DNA of 64,000 nt from contig NZ_FUWS01000016.1 in assembly GCF_900167435.1 (NCBI RefSeq), positions 3,938-67,937 of the forward strand. The letters run 5' to 3'. Under the pieces are notes generated by a model. That model was given only the letters and a program-made list of their open reading frames with translations. It searched no databases and had not been told where the DNA came from. Both the position numbers and the translations under genes were made by a program. Positions within the stretch are counted from its first letter, which is position 1. Each line of letters begins with the position of its first letter. This DNA is from Marinactinospora thermotolerans DSM 45154 (GTDB taxonomy: Bacteria > Actinomycetota > Actinomycetes > Streptosporangiales > Streptosporangiaceae). Shown here one piece after another: positions 47,271-56,087 of the stretch.

Positions 47271-47905
47271 GCCGTCAGGTCCACCCGATCGAGGTCGAGT
47301 CCTACCGCATCCTGCGTTCCCGGATCGACCTGTCCCACCTGCCCGAGTACAGCAGGGCCGTCACCGAGCGGGTCATCCACGCCAGCGCCGACCTCGACTA
47401 CGCCTCCGACCTGGTGATCGACGACGAGAGCGCCGCTGCCGCCGCCGCGGCGCTGGCCGCCGGCGCCCCCGTCGTCACCGACGTCGCGATGGTCGCCGCG
47501 GGGATCACCGCGCGCGAGACGGTGTGCCGCATCGCCGACCCGATCGCCGAACGCCTGGCCCGCGGCGCCGGCATCACCCGGTCGGCGGCCGCCGTGCGGC
47601 TGGCCTACTCCGAGGTCGGTCCCGGGGCGGTGTGGGTGGTGGGCTGCGCCCCGACCGCCCTGGAGGAGATCATCGCCCGCAAGATCGAGCCGGCCCTGGT
47701 CATCGGCCTGCCGGTCGGGTTCGTCGGCGCGGCCGAGTCCAAGGCCGCGCTGCGCGCCAGCGGACTGCCCCAGATCAGCAACATCTCGGAGAAGGGCGGC
47801 TCGGCGGTCGCGGCGGCGGCGCTCAACGCCCTGCTGTACGGGCCCACCCCGGTGGCGGAGGAGGCGGCGGAGGAGGAACCCGCCGAGGCCCGCGCCCACG
47901 TCTGA
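47267..47905 (+). CDS. cobH: Precorrin-8X methylmutase CobH/CbiC
   Basis: CobH/CbiC moves the methyl from C11 to C12, giving (hydrogeno)byrinic acid. The 212-residue protein has the family start VHPIEVESYRILRSRID, the conserved catalytic-His region VTERVIHASADLDY, and VIGLPVGFVGAAESKAAL near the end. An acidic Ala/Glu tail closes it. GTG 47267 overlaps the ferredoxin stop. cbiX follows after 79 bp. Confidence 0.94.
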   Translation: MSRQVHPIEVESYRILRSRIDLSHLPEYSRAVTERVIHASADLDYASDLVIDDESAAAAAAALAAGAPVVTDVAMVAAGITARETVCRIADPIAERLARGAGITRSAAAVRLAYSEVGPGAVWVVGCAPTALEEIIARKIEPALVIGLPVGFVGAAESKAALRASGLPQISNISEKGGSAVAAAALNALLYGPTPVAEEAAEEEPAEARAHV

Positions 47906-47984
47906 ACGTCCCCGCCGCCCACGGGACTCCCGGAGTTCCGGTGCCCCCTGGCGGGGTTCCCCCGAAGATAGTGAAAGGTGACGG

Positions 47985-48908
47985 ATGAGACCCCCCTTGC
48001 TGCTCGTCGGACACGGGACCCGGGACGCCAAGGGCGTCGCGGGGTTCGAGGCCTTCGTCGAGCGACTGAGACACCGGTTCGACGACCGTGACGTGGCGGG
48101 AGGGTTCATCGAACTGTCCCCGCCTCCGCTCACCGACGCCGTCGGCGACCTGTACGAACGGGGCCACCGCCGTGTCGTCGCGGTGCCGATGATGCTGGTC
48201 GCCGCCGGGCACGCCAAGGGGGACATCCCGGGGGCGCTGGCCCGGGAGCGGGAACGCCGTGCCGGTTTCGACTACGTCTACGGTCGTCCGATCGGGCCGC
48301 ACCCCACGATGCTCGACCTGCTGGCCGAGCGTATGGACGACGTCCTGGGCGCTGACGAGGACGGACGGGCGGAGGGGGAGACCGCGGTGCTGCTCGTCGG
48401 GCGCGGCTCCACCGATCCCGACGCCAACGCGGAGGTGTGCAAGGTCGCGCGCCTGCTCCAGGAGGGGCACGCCGCGCGGCGCGGCGTCTCCTTCGTCGAG
48501 CCGGCGTTCGTCTCGCTGGCTTGGCCGGGGGTCCCCGAAGGACTGGAACGGGTCCGCCGTCTGGGGGCCCGGCGCGTCGTCGTCCTGCCCTACTTCCTGT
48601 TCGCCGGGGTACTGCCGGACAGGGTCGTGGACCAGGCCACGGCGTTCGCCTCGGCCCACCCGGAACTGGACGTGCGGTGCGCGCCCGTGGTGGGCGACTG
48701 CGACGGGCTGGCCGACGTGATCGCCGAGCGCTACGACGAGGCCGTCGCCGGCGACATCCGGATGAACTGCGACACCTGCGTCTACCGCATCGCCCTGCCG
48801 GGCTTCGAGGACAAGGTCGGCGCGCCGCAGACGCCCCACCACCACCCCGACGATCCCGCCCACGGCCACGGCCACGGACATGGCCACGGACATGGGCACG
48901 GCCACTAG
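47985..48908 (+). CDS. cbiX: Sirohydrochlorin cobaltochelatase-like CbiX with His-rich tail
   Basis: CbiX-type chelatases insert cobalt (or iron) into sirohydrochlorin, an early-insertion step. The 307-residue protein has two CbiX-like halves, the first with LLLVGHGTRDAKG and the second with VLLVGRGSTDPDAN. A MNCDTCVYRIALPGFE segment follows, then a C terminus of alternating Gly-His after HHHPDD. The tail looks like a metal store or delivery site. GAAAGG precedes ATG 47985. Whether it serves cobalamin or siroheme is open, since CobN is also present. Confidence 0.9.
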   Translation: MRPPLLLVGHGTRDAKGVAGFEAFVERLRHRFDDRDVAGGFIELSPPPLTDAVGDLYERGHRRVVAVPMMLVAAGHAKGDIPGALARERERRAGFDYVYGRPIGPHPTMLDLLAERMDDVLGADEDGRAEGETAVLLVGRGSTDPDANAEVCKVARLLQEGHAARRGVSFVEPAFVSLAWPGVPEGLERVRRLGARRVVVLPYFLFAGVLPDRVVDQATAFASAHPELDVRCAPVVGDCDGLADVIAERYDEAVAGDIRMNCDTCVYRIALPGFEDKVGAPQTPHHHPDDPAHGHGHGHGHGHGHGH

Positions 48909-49021
48909 GGGCTGATCCGTGGCGGCGAGGGGCGTCCCCTCGACGTCCCCGCTCCCCGCCACCGGTATATGGTTCGCCCTGTTGTTGCGATCTGTCCTTT
49001 TCGGGTGGAGCGGAGTGGGCC

Positions 49022-50071
49022 ATGCGCGTGGAGGAGAGGTCGGACCGCGCCGACGGGATCGGTGTCGACCTGCGTCACCACGGTGATTCCGAGGTCGGGC
49101 CGGACCTGCTGGACTTCGCGGTCAACGTTCGCGCGGGGACGCCGCCGCGGTGGCTGGCCGAACGTCTCGCCGCCTCCCTGGAGGACCTCGCCGCCTACCC
49201 CGACCCGCGCCCCGCCCGCGAGGCCGTCGCCCGCAGGCACGGGCGCGCCCCCGACGAGGTGCTGCTGACCGCGGGCGCGGCCGAGGCGTTCGTGTTGATC
49301 GCCCGGTTCGCCCGGCCGCGCCGCGCGGTCGTGGTGCATCCGCAGTTCACCGAACCCGAGGCCGCGCTGCGGGCCGCGGGACACGAGGTCCACCGGGTCC
49401 TCCTCCCGCCGGACTACACGCTGGACCCCGCCCTGGTTCCCGACGACGCCGACCTGGTCATCATCGGCAACCCGACCAACCCCACCTCCGTCCTGCACCC
49501 CGCGCGCACCCTGGCCCGGCTGGCGCGCCCGGGCCGGCTGCTCGTCGTGGACGAGGCGTTCGCCGACTGCGTGCCGGGAGAGCCCGAATCGCTGAGCGGC
49601 CGCGCCGACCTGCCGGGGCTCATCGTCGTCCGCAGTCTCACCAAGACCTGGGGACTGGCCGGCCTGCGCGTCGGCTACCTGCTGGCCGAGGCGGCGCTGG
49701 TCCGCTCCCTCGCCGAGACGCAACCCCTGTGGGCGGTCTCCACCCCGGCGCTGACGGCCGCCCTGGAATGCAGTTCCGACCGCGCCGTCGCCGAGGCCCG
49801 GGAGTGGGCGCGCGAGCTGGGCGGGGAACGCGACCGCCTCGCCGCCGAACTGGCCGGTCTGGGCCTGCGCGTCACCCCCAACGCCGCGGCGTCGTTCCTG
49901 CTCGTCCGCTCACCGCAGGCCGACCGGCTGCGCACCCGGCTGCGCGCCCACGGGATCGCCGTGCGCAGGGGGGATACGTTCCCGGGGCTCGGAACGGAAT
50001 ACCTGCGCATCGCGGTCCGGGATCGACAGACCAATGAACGGCTGACCCGAACTCTGGCAGAGTTGCTGTGA
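49022..50071 (+). CDS. cobC: CobC-like pyridoxal-phosphate enzyme (threonine-phosphate decarboxylase family)
   Basis: This family makes (R)-1-aminopropan-2-ol phosphate or a related side-chain precursor for the nucleotide loop. The 349-residue fold-type I aminotransferase-like protein has DFAVNVRAGTPP near the start, IIGNPTNPTSVLHP and VVDEAFADCVPGE. The PLP lysine lies in RSLTKTWGLAGLRVGYLLA. ATG 49022 follows CGGAGTGGGCC. It is placed between cbiX and the bluB-cobT fusion, supporting the corrin role over general histidinol-phosphate transamination. Confidence 0.88.
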   Translation: MRVEERSDRADGIGVDLRHHGDSEVGPDLLDFAVNVRAGTPPRWLAERLAASLEDLAAYPDPRPAREAVARRHGRAPDEVLLTAGAAEAFVLIARFARPRRAVVVHPQFTEPEAALRAAGHEVHRVLLPPDYTLDPALVPDDADLVIIGNPTNPTSVLHPARTLARLARPGRLLVVDEAFADCVPGEPESLSGRADLPGLIVVRSLTKTWGLAGLRVGYLLAEAALVRSLAETQPLWAVSTPALTAALECSSDRAVAEAREWARELGGERDRLAAELAGLGLRVTPNAAASFLLVRSPQADRLRTRLRAHGIAVRRGDTFPGLGTEYLRIAVRDRQTNERLTRTLAELL

Positions 50072-50168
50072 ATCGTCTTGGGACCGCCGGCGAGGGCGGC
50101 GCCCGCACGCGGCGGACGCCGAGGGGGAGACCGGCACCGCCGCGACGGCAACGACGAGGGGAGACGAC

Positions 50169-50288
50169 GTGCCGAGACCCGCAGGGAGCGGACGCACGGC
50201 AACGCCACGTGACGCGCTGACACCGCCCGTGGACGGCAGCCCTGTCCGTCCGCCGACCATGTTCCGCGACGCGGGAGGGATGCCATGA
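50169..50288 (+). CDS. Possible 39-residue leader peptide overlapping bluB-cobT
   Basis: GTG 50169, with AGGGGAGACGAC upstream, opens a frame that ends at a TGA overlapping the ATG of the next gene (ATGA). The peptide is Pro/Arg-rich, ends TMFRDAGGMP and belongs to no family recognised here. Such an overlap would couple translation to bluB-cobT, but chance is not excluded. Confidence 0.3.
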   Translation: MPRPAGSGRTATPRDALTPPVDGSPVRPPTMFRDAGGMP

Positions 50289-52687
50289 CCGCTGACGACA
50301 ACGGCCGCCCGCACGGAGCCGCCGTCCCGGACGAGCACGAGCACACCGCCAGGAACGCCACGCCCGAGCCGGCCGCCGTGGACGCTCCGCCGGTCCGTGA
50401 ACCGACCCGGTGGGAGGCCCTGACATCGGCCCCGCCGGTGGGCGGCGGTGGACTCCTCGACGACCTGCCGGAACAGGGGCGCGGGGCATCCCCGCTGCGC
50501 CCCGGGACCGCCCAGGAGGGACCTTCGGCCGTCCGGCGCGGACTCAACCCCGAATGGCGCAACCCCTTCTTCCCGCCCGCGCACGGCAACGCCTCCGCCG
50601 ACCCCCTCTCCGACCCGGACGAGCCCGAGACCTCCTCCCAGCGGGAGGAACCCGCCCCAGCAGAACCGTCGGCCGGCGGCGCGCCCCGCTCGGCCGACCC
50701 CCGTACACAGGACACGGACCACCTCTTGGAACCCAACGTCATCCCCTTCCGGGGGAGCACGCACGACCGGACCACGGCGTCCACCACGTCACGGCGCGCG
50801 GCCGTTCCCGCCTCCGAGGCGATCACCTCCGCGGCCGAGGACGGCGCGGTCGCCGACCGGCCGGCGGAGCGGGCGGCGGCCCCCGCGCCCGAGCCGCCCG
50901 AATCCGCCCGCGCCCTTCCCACCGAGTCCGTGGCGCCCTCCCCCTACAGGGGACCCGCCAGGCACGCCTATCCCGCCGCCCAGCGTGACGCCGTCTACCG
51001 GGCGATCCGCGAGCGGCGCGACGTCCGTGTGGGCTTCCGCGGCGACCCGATCCCCCACGAGGTGCTGACCCGGGTCCTGGAGGCGGCGCACCAGGCGCCC
51101 TCGGTGGGCTTCTCCCAGCCGTGGGACTTCGTCGTCATCGATGACACGCAGACCCGGACACGTGTCCAAGAACTCGTGCGCCGCCAACGCGAGGCCTACG
51201 CCTCCTCCCTCCCCGGAGCGCGGGCCCGGGCCTTCTCGGGCCTGAAGGTCGAGGCGATCCTCGACACGCCGGTCAACGTCGTCGTCACCGTCGACCCCAC
51301 GCGCGGCGGCCGGCACACGCTCGGCCGGCACGCCCAACCCCAGACCGCCGGCTACTCCGCCTCGCTGGCCGTCGAGAACCTGTGGCTGGCGGCCCGCGCC
51401 GAGGGTCTGGGCGTCGGCTGGGTCAGCTTCTTCGAGGAGCGCGCCCTCGCCCGCGAGCTCGACCTCCCCCCACACCTGGAGATCGTGGCGTACCTGTGCG
51501 TGGGGTACGTGGACGACTTCCCGACCGAGCCCGAGCTCTCCCTCAGCGGGTGGGCGCAACGCCGCCCGCTGTCGTGGGCGGTCCACCGCGACCATTACGG
51601 CCGCCGCGGCCTGCCCGGCGAGGCGCCGACGAGCCTGCTGGAGGAGACCGTCGCCGAGATCGGCCCGCCGAACGCGCGCGCCGTCGCCGAGGCGCGGGAA
51701 CGACAGGGCCGTATGACCACGCCGCCCGGCGCGCTCGGTGTCCTGGAGGACGTCGCGGTGCAGCTCGCCGGTCTGGCCGGCGAGGCCCAGCCCCCCATTC
51801 CCGAGCCCGCCGCCGTCGCGATCTTCGCCGGTGACCACGGCGTGCACGCCCAGGGCGTGACGGCCTGGCCGCAGGAGGTGACGGCGCAGATGGTGCGCAA
51901 CTTCCTCGACGGCGGAGCCGTGGTCAACGCCTTCGCCGGCCAGGTGGGGGCCGAGGTCACCGTCGTGGACGTGGGCGTCCTCGCCGACCTGCCCACCGTG
52001 CCCGGCCTGCTGCCCCGCAAGGTCGCCCGCGGCACGGCCGACTTCACCCGGGGGCCGGCGATGAGCCGGGTCCAGGCCGGATACGCCATCGAGGCCGGCA
52101 TCGAGGTCGCCCGCGACCTCGTCGCCGCGGGCAATCGCTGCCTGGTCACCGGGGACATGGGAATCGCCAACACCACCCCCTCGGCCGCGCTCATCGCCGC
52201 CTTCACCGGCCGCGACCCGGCCGAGGTGACCGGACGCGGCACCGGGGTGGACGACGCGATGCACGAGCATAAGATCGAGGTCGTCCGCGCGGGGCTGCGC
52301 GCCAACCGGATCGACCCGGCCGACCCCGTCGGCGTGCTCGCCGCGGTCGGCGGGCTGGAACACGCCGCGCTGACCGGGTTCATCCTCGGCGCGGCGGCGC
52401 TGCGGGTCCCGGTCCTGCTCGACGGCGTGATCGCGGGCGCGGCGGCGCTGGCCGCCGCGGCCCTCAGCCCCGACGTCCTGCACGCCTGTGTCGCCGGCCA
52501 CCGATCCAGCGAACCGGGGCACTCGGTGGTCCTGGAACACCTGAGGCTGCGCCCGCTGGTGGACCTGGAACTGCGCCTGGGCGAGGGGTCCGGGGCCCTG
52601 CTCGCGCTGCCGTTGCTCCAGGGGGCGGTGCGGGCGCTGCGCGAGGTCGCCACCTTCGACAGCGCCGGTGTGACCGAACGCTCCTGA
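50285..52687 (+). CDS. cobT: BluB-CobT fusion: DMB synthase and nicotinate-nucleotide:DMB phosphoribosyltransferase
   Basis: One chain appears to make and activate the lower ligand 5,6-dimethylbenzimidazole. Of 800 residues, the first ~225 are Pro/Ala/Glu-rich and probably disordered. Residues ~228-430 are BluB, the flavin-destroying nitroreductase-like enzyme (IRERRDVRVGFRG, HQAPSVGFSQPWDFVVI). Residues ~445-800 are CobT, with FAGDHGVHAQGVTAWPQ, TGDMGIANTTPS and the catalytic Glu in LRLGEGSGA. Both halves look intact. ATG 50285 has GGGAGG upstream. Confidence 0.92.
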   Translation: MTADDNGRPHGAAVPDEHEHTARNATPEPAAVDAPPVREPTRWEALTSAPPVGGGGLLDDLPEQGRGASPLRPGTAQEGPSAVRRGLNPEWRNPFFPPAHGNASADPLSDPDEPETSSQREEPAPAEPSAGGAPRSADPRTQDTDHLLEPNVIPFRGSTHDRTTASTTSRRAAVPASEAITSAAEDGAVADRPAERAAAPAPEPPESARALPTESVAPSPYRGPARHAYPAAQRDAVYRAIRERRDVRVGFRGDPIPHEVLTRVLEAAHQAPSVGFSQPWDFVVIDDTQTRTRVQELVRRQREAYASSLPGARARAFSGLKVEAILDTPVNVVVTVDPTRGGRHTLGRHAQPQTAGYSASLAVENLWLAARAEGLGVGWVSFFEERALARELDLPPHLEIVAYLCVGYVDDFPTEPELSLSGWAQRRPLSWAVHRDHYGRRGLPGEAPTSLLEETVAEIGPPNARAVAEARERQGRMTTPPGALGVLEDVAVQLAGLAGEAQPPIPEPAAVAIFAGDHGVHAQGVTAWPQEVTAQMVRNFLDGGAVVNAFAGQVGAEVTVVDVGVLADLPTVPGLLPRKVARGTADFTRGPAMSRVQAGYAIEAGIEVARDLVAAGNRCLVTGDMGIANTTPSAALIAAFTGRDPAEVTGRGTGVDDAMHEHKIEVVRAGLRANRIDPADPVGVLAAVGGLEHAALTGFILGAAALRVPVLLDGVIAGAAALAAAALSPDVLHACVAGHRSSEPGHSVVLEHLRLRPLVDLELRLGEGSGALLALPLLQGAVRALREVATFDSAGVTERS

Positions 52688-52947
52688 GAGAGACCGCCCA
52701 CGTGAGCCGTGGCACACGGGGGAGGAACCGCCGGGCTGTGGGCATGTTCCCGGCCCGGCACGGTATTTTTTGGGGCATCGCCGGATATGACGCTGCTGTT
52801 GATCACCAGGGGGCCGATCAGGCAGGGTGGACACGCCTGCGGCCGCGTGCCGCGCGGATCCGGTGCGCCGCGTGAGCGGCCGGTGCCCGGCGGAGCGCCA
52901 CGTCCCCTGAGGCGCAGGGGAACGAACGGGATCTGGAGGCTGCCTCG

Positions 52948-54267
52948 ATGACCTACCTTCTCGGGCTGCGGATGGAGGGACGCGACGTCCTGGTCGTGGG
53001 CGGGGGCCGGGTCGCCCAACGCAGGGTGCCCGTCCTGCTCGACGCCGGAGCGCGCGTCGTCCTGGTCGCCCCCGAGGTCACCCCCGCCCTGGAGGATCTC
53101 GCCGCGTCCGGACGCCTGATCTGGCACCGGCGCGCCTACCGGCCCGGTGACGTGACCGCAGACCTCTCCGACGGGTTTTGGCTGGTCCACGTCGCCACGG
53201 ACGATCCCCACGTCAACGCGCAGGTCATGGCGGAGGCCGAAGGGGCCCGCATCTGGTGCGTCCGCGCCGACGACCGCCACGCCTCCAGTGCCTGGACCCC
53301 GGCCGCGGGGACGGCCGCGGGGGTCACCGTGGGCGTGATCGCCGACGGTGACCCGCGTCGTGCGGCGGGGCTGCGCGACGCGATCACCGAGGGGCTGGCC
53401 GAGGGCGCTCTCGACGCCCGGCGCGGGCGCGAACCGCTGCGCGGTGTCGCTCTCGTCGGTGGCGGGCCCGGGGACCCCGGCCTGATCACCGTGCGCGGAC
53501 GCCAATTGCTCTCCCAGGCCGACGTCGTCGTGGTCGACCGTCTCGCGCCCACCTCCCTGCTGGACCAGCTGCCGGGCGATGTCGAGATCATCGACGCGGC
53601 GAAGATCCCCTACGGCAGATCGATGGCCCAAGAGCGGATCAACCAGGTGCTGGTCGAACGGGCCAAGGCCGGGAAGTTCGTCGTCCGCCTCAAGGGGGGC
53701 GACTCCTTCCTTTTCGGACGTGGAGGCGAAGAGGTCGCCGCCTGTGTGCGCGAGGGGATCCCCGTCACGGTCGTCCCCGGGGTGACCAGCGCGCTCGCCG
53801 CGCCGGCCGCCGCCGGGATCCCGGCCACCCACCGCGGGGTCGCCCAGGACGTGCACATCGTCTCCGCCCACGTCGCCCCGGGCGATGAGCGGTCCACCGT
53901 CGACTGGGCGGCTCTGGCCCGTCTGCGGGGGACGATCGTCGCCCTGATGGGGGTGGAGCGCGTCGGAGCGATCGCGGACGCCCTCACCGGACACGGCCGT
54001 TCCCCGGACACCCCGGTGGCGGTCGTCCAAGAGGCCACGCTGCCGAGCCAGCGTGTCCTCACCGCCACCTTGGGCACCGTCGCCACCGAGGTCGCGCGGG
54101 CCGGTATCCGACCGCCGGCGGTCCTCGTCATCGGAGAGGTGGTGAACACGGCTCGCGACCTTGACATACTGCACATGGGCGGGCACGTCGCCGGATCCGC
54201 TTTTCTTCCCGGCGGAACCGCCGGCACCGGAAGTGACACCGCCTCCGAGGGGAATCGGGTTCTGTGA
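52948..54267 (+). CDS. Siroheme synthase/uroporphyrinogen-III methyltransferase (CysG/CobA type)
   Basis: This enzyme makes precorrin-2, the branch point to siroheme and cobalamin. Of 439 residues, the N-terminal part (1-~150) is the precorrin-2 dehydrogenase/ferrochelatase-like domain with VLVVGGGRVAQRRVPVLLDAGA. From ~166 the SUMT methyltransferase follows (GVALVGGGPGDPGLITVRG, VVVDRLAPTSLL, RLKGGDSFLFGRGGEE, VVPGVTSALAAPAAAGIPATHR). The order matches CysG, slightly shorter than the E. coli enzyme. ATG 52948 follows CTGGAGGCTGCCTCG. Its 3' end overlaps the first GTPase gene. Confidence 0.93.
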   Translation: MTYLLGLRMEGRDVLVVGGGRVAQRRVPVLLDAGARVVLVAPEVTPALEDLAASGRLIWHRRAYRPGDVTADLSDGFWLVHVATDDPHVNAQVMAEAEGARIWCVRADDRHASSAWTPAAGTAAGVTVGVIADGDPRRAAGLRDAITEGLAEGALDARRGREPLRGVALVGGGPGDPGLITVRGRQLLSQADVVVVDRLAPTSLLDQLPGDVEIIDAAKIPYGRSMAQERINQVLVERAKAGKFVVRLKGGDSFLFGRGGEEVAACVREGIPVTVVPGVTSALAAPAAAGIPATHRGVAQDVHIVSAHVAPGDERSTVDWAALARLRGTIVALMGVERVGAIADALTGHGRSPDTPVAVVQEATLPSQRVLTATLGTVATEVARAGIRPPAVLVIGEVVNTARDLDILHMGGHVAGSAFLPGGTAGTGSDTASEGNRVL

Positions 54268-56087
54268 CCACGAAGGCCGACGAGAAGGGCGGAACCGCCA
54301 TGCCCCGGCCGCCTGCTGAGCCGGACGCGACGGGATCGGGCAGGCCCGGAACGAGGGGAACCCCCCCGTCCGCCGCCCAGGGACGGCGAACAGGCCCCAA
54401 ACACCGGGGGCCCGTCGCCAGCGACGCGCAACTGGAGAGACTCCTTGAGACGCTGCGCGCTCGGGTCCAGGGCATCCGCTTCGCCGAGGGGATGCCCGGT
54501 GCCAGCGAGGGCAAGACCGCCCGCAGCGACGTCCTCGACCAGCTCAACGACTACGTCCTGCCGCGCGTACGGCGTGCCGACACCCCGCTGCTGATCGCCG
54601 TCGCCGGCTCCACCGGAGCCGGCAAGTCCACCCTCGTCAACAGCCTGGTGGGCGAGCAGGTCACCACCACCGGTGTGCGCCGGCCCACCACCAACAGCCC
54701 GGTGCTCGCCTGCAACCCGGCCGACGTCGACTGGTTCAGCGAGGCGGCGTTCCTCCCGTCGCTGCCCCGCGTGCGTCAGCAGGGACTGGCCATGCCGGGC
54801 AAGGACGGCATGCTCGTCCTCGCCGCCAGCGAGTGCATGCCCGAAGGCGTGGCGCTGCTGGACACCCCCGACGTCGACTCCGCGGTCGCGGCCCACCACG
54901 AGTTCGCCGCGAAGTTCCTCGACGCGGCCGACCTGTGGGTGTTCGTCACGACCAGCCGCCGGTACGCCGACGCCAGGGTGTGGGAGTTCCTCCAGGTCGC
55001 CCGCGACCGTGACACCTCGCTCGCCGTGGTGCTGTCGAGGGTGCCCAGACGCGGCCGGGAACAACTCGTCGACCATTTCGGGGCGATGCTCGAGGCCAAC
55101 GGCCTGGGCGGGGCGGCGCGGTTCGTCATTCCCGAAACCGACCAGATCGCCAACGGCCGGTTCACCGCGGGCACCGCCGACCAGGTCCGTGGCTACCTCG
55201 CCGACGTCGCCGGCGATCTCGCCCTGCGCGACACCGTCGCGCGCCGTACCTTCGCCGGGGTGCTCGACAGCTTCCGCACCCGTGTCCCCGAGCTCGCCAA
55301 GCAGGTCGAGATCCAGGTCGAGGTCGGCAGGACGCTCGAGGCGGCCGTCTCGGAGGCCTTCGGGACCGCGCACGCCGAGGTCGAGGCGGCCCTGGGCGAG
55401 GGCGCGCTGCTGCGCGGCAACGTGCTGGCCCGCTGGCAGGACGTCGTCTCCAGCGGAGAACTCCTCCGTTCCCTGCGGGTGCGCAGCCGCCGTGGCGCCA
55501 AGAACGAGTCCGCCGCCGAGGCGACACGGGTCCAGGCGCTGGAACAGGCCATCCACGACGGCCTGGAGACGCTGGTGGTGACCGCGGCCCAGCGCGCGGG
55601 CGAGGAGATCATGGACCGCTGGGCCCAGGTCCCGGGCACGCAGGAACTCGTCGAGCGGCACGGGCTGGGCGCGACCCCGGTCGGCCTGGACCGCAGGACG
55701 CGCGAGGCCGTCGCCGCCTGGCAGCGCCGGGTGGTGGGGCTGATCGCCTCCGAAGGGGTCACGAAGCGTTCGGTCGCGCGTTTCGTCACCTACGACGAAG
55801 AGGCGTTCGCGCTGGTGCTTATCGTCGGTCTGCTCGGGTTCGACGCTTCCGAGGACAGGGCCGGCGGCGGGGCGGCCCCACAGCGGCTCCTCAAAGCGCT
55901 CTTCGGCGCCGAGTCCCTGCGTAACATTGGGACCAAGGCGCGCCACGACCTCCACGCGCGCATCGGTGAGCTTTTCGACGAGGAGAAGCGCCGCTTCGCC
56001 GCCGCGCTGTCCGCCGCCGACCTGCCGGGCGAGGACGACGCCGTCCAGCTCTACCAAGCCACATACAACCTTGAGATTGCGCGATGA
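54264..56087 (+). CDS. Dynamin-like GTPase, first of a pair
   Basis: The 607-residue protein has a G1 P-loop AGSTGAGKSTL (about 114-124), a G2 region with RRPTTNSPV and a G3 block LLDTPDVDSA. The G4 NKxD motif is not clear. A long helical C-terminal half follows, with a hydrophobic AFALVLIVGLLGF stretch near 515-530. The first 45 residues are polar and disordered. GTG 54264 overlaps the cysG-like stop; the next GTPase starts inside its own stop. Paired dynamin-like proteins (DynA/DynB) stabilise division septa in Streptomyces; whether this pair is that one is inference. Confidence 0.85.
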   Translation: MTTKADEKGGTAMPRPPAEPDATGSGRPGTRGTPPSAAQGRRTGPKHRGPVASDAQLERLLETLRARVQGIRFAEGMPGASEGKTARSDVLDQLNDYVLPRVRRADTPLLIAVAGSTGAGKSTLVNSLVGEQVTTTGVRRPTTNSPVLACNPADVDWFSEAAFLPSLPRVRQQGLAMPGKDGMLVLAASECMPEGVALLDTPDVDSAVAAHHEFAAKFLDAADLWVFVTTSRRYADARVWEFLQVARDRDTSLAVVLSRVPRRGREQLVDHFGAMLEANGLGGAARFVIPETDQIANGRFTAGTADQVRGYLADVAGDLALRDTVARRTFAGVLDSFRTRVPELAKQVEIQVEVGRTLEAAVSEAFGTAHAEVEAALGEGALLRGNVLARWQDVVSSGELLRSLRVRSRRGAKNESAAEATRVQALEQAIHDGLETLVVTAAQRAGEEIMDRWAQVPGTQELVERHGLGATPVGLDRRTREAVAAWQRRVVGLIASEGVTKRSVARFVTYDEEAFALVLIVGLLGFDASEDRAGGGAAPQRLLKALFGAESLRNIGTKARHDLHARIGELFDEEKRRFAAALSAADLPGEDDAVQLYQATYNLEIAR

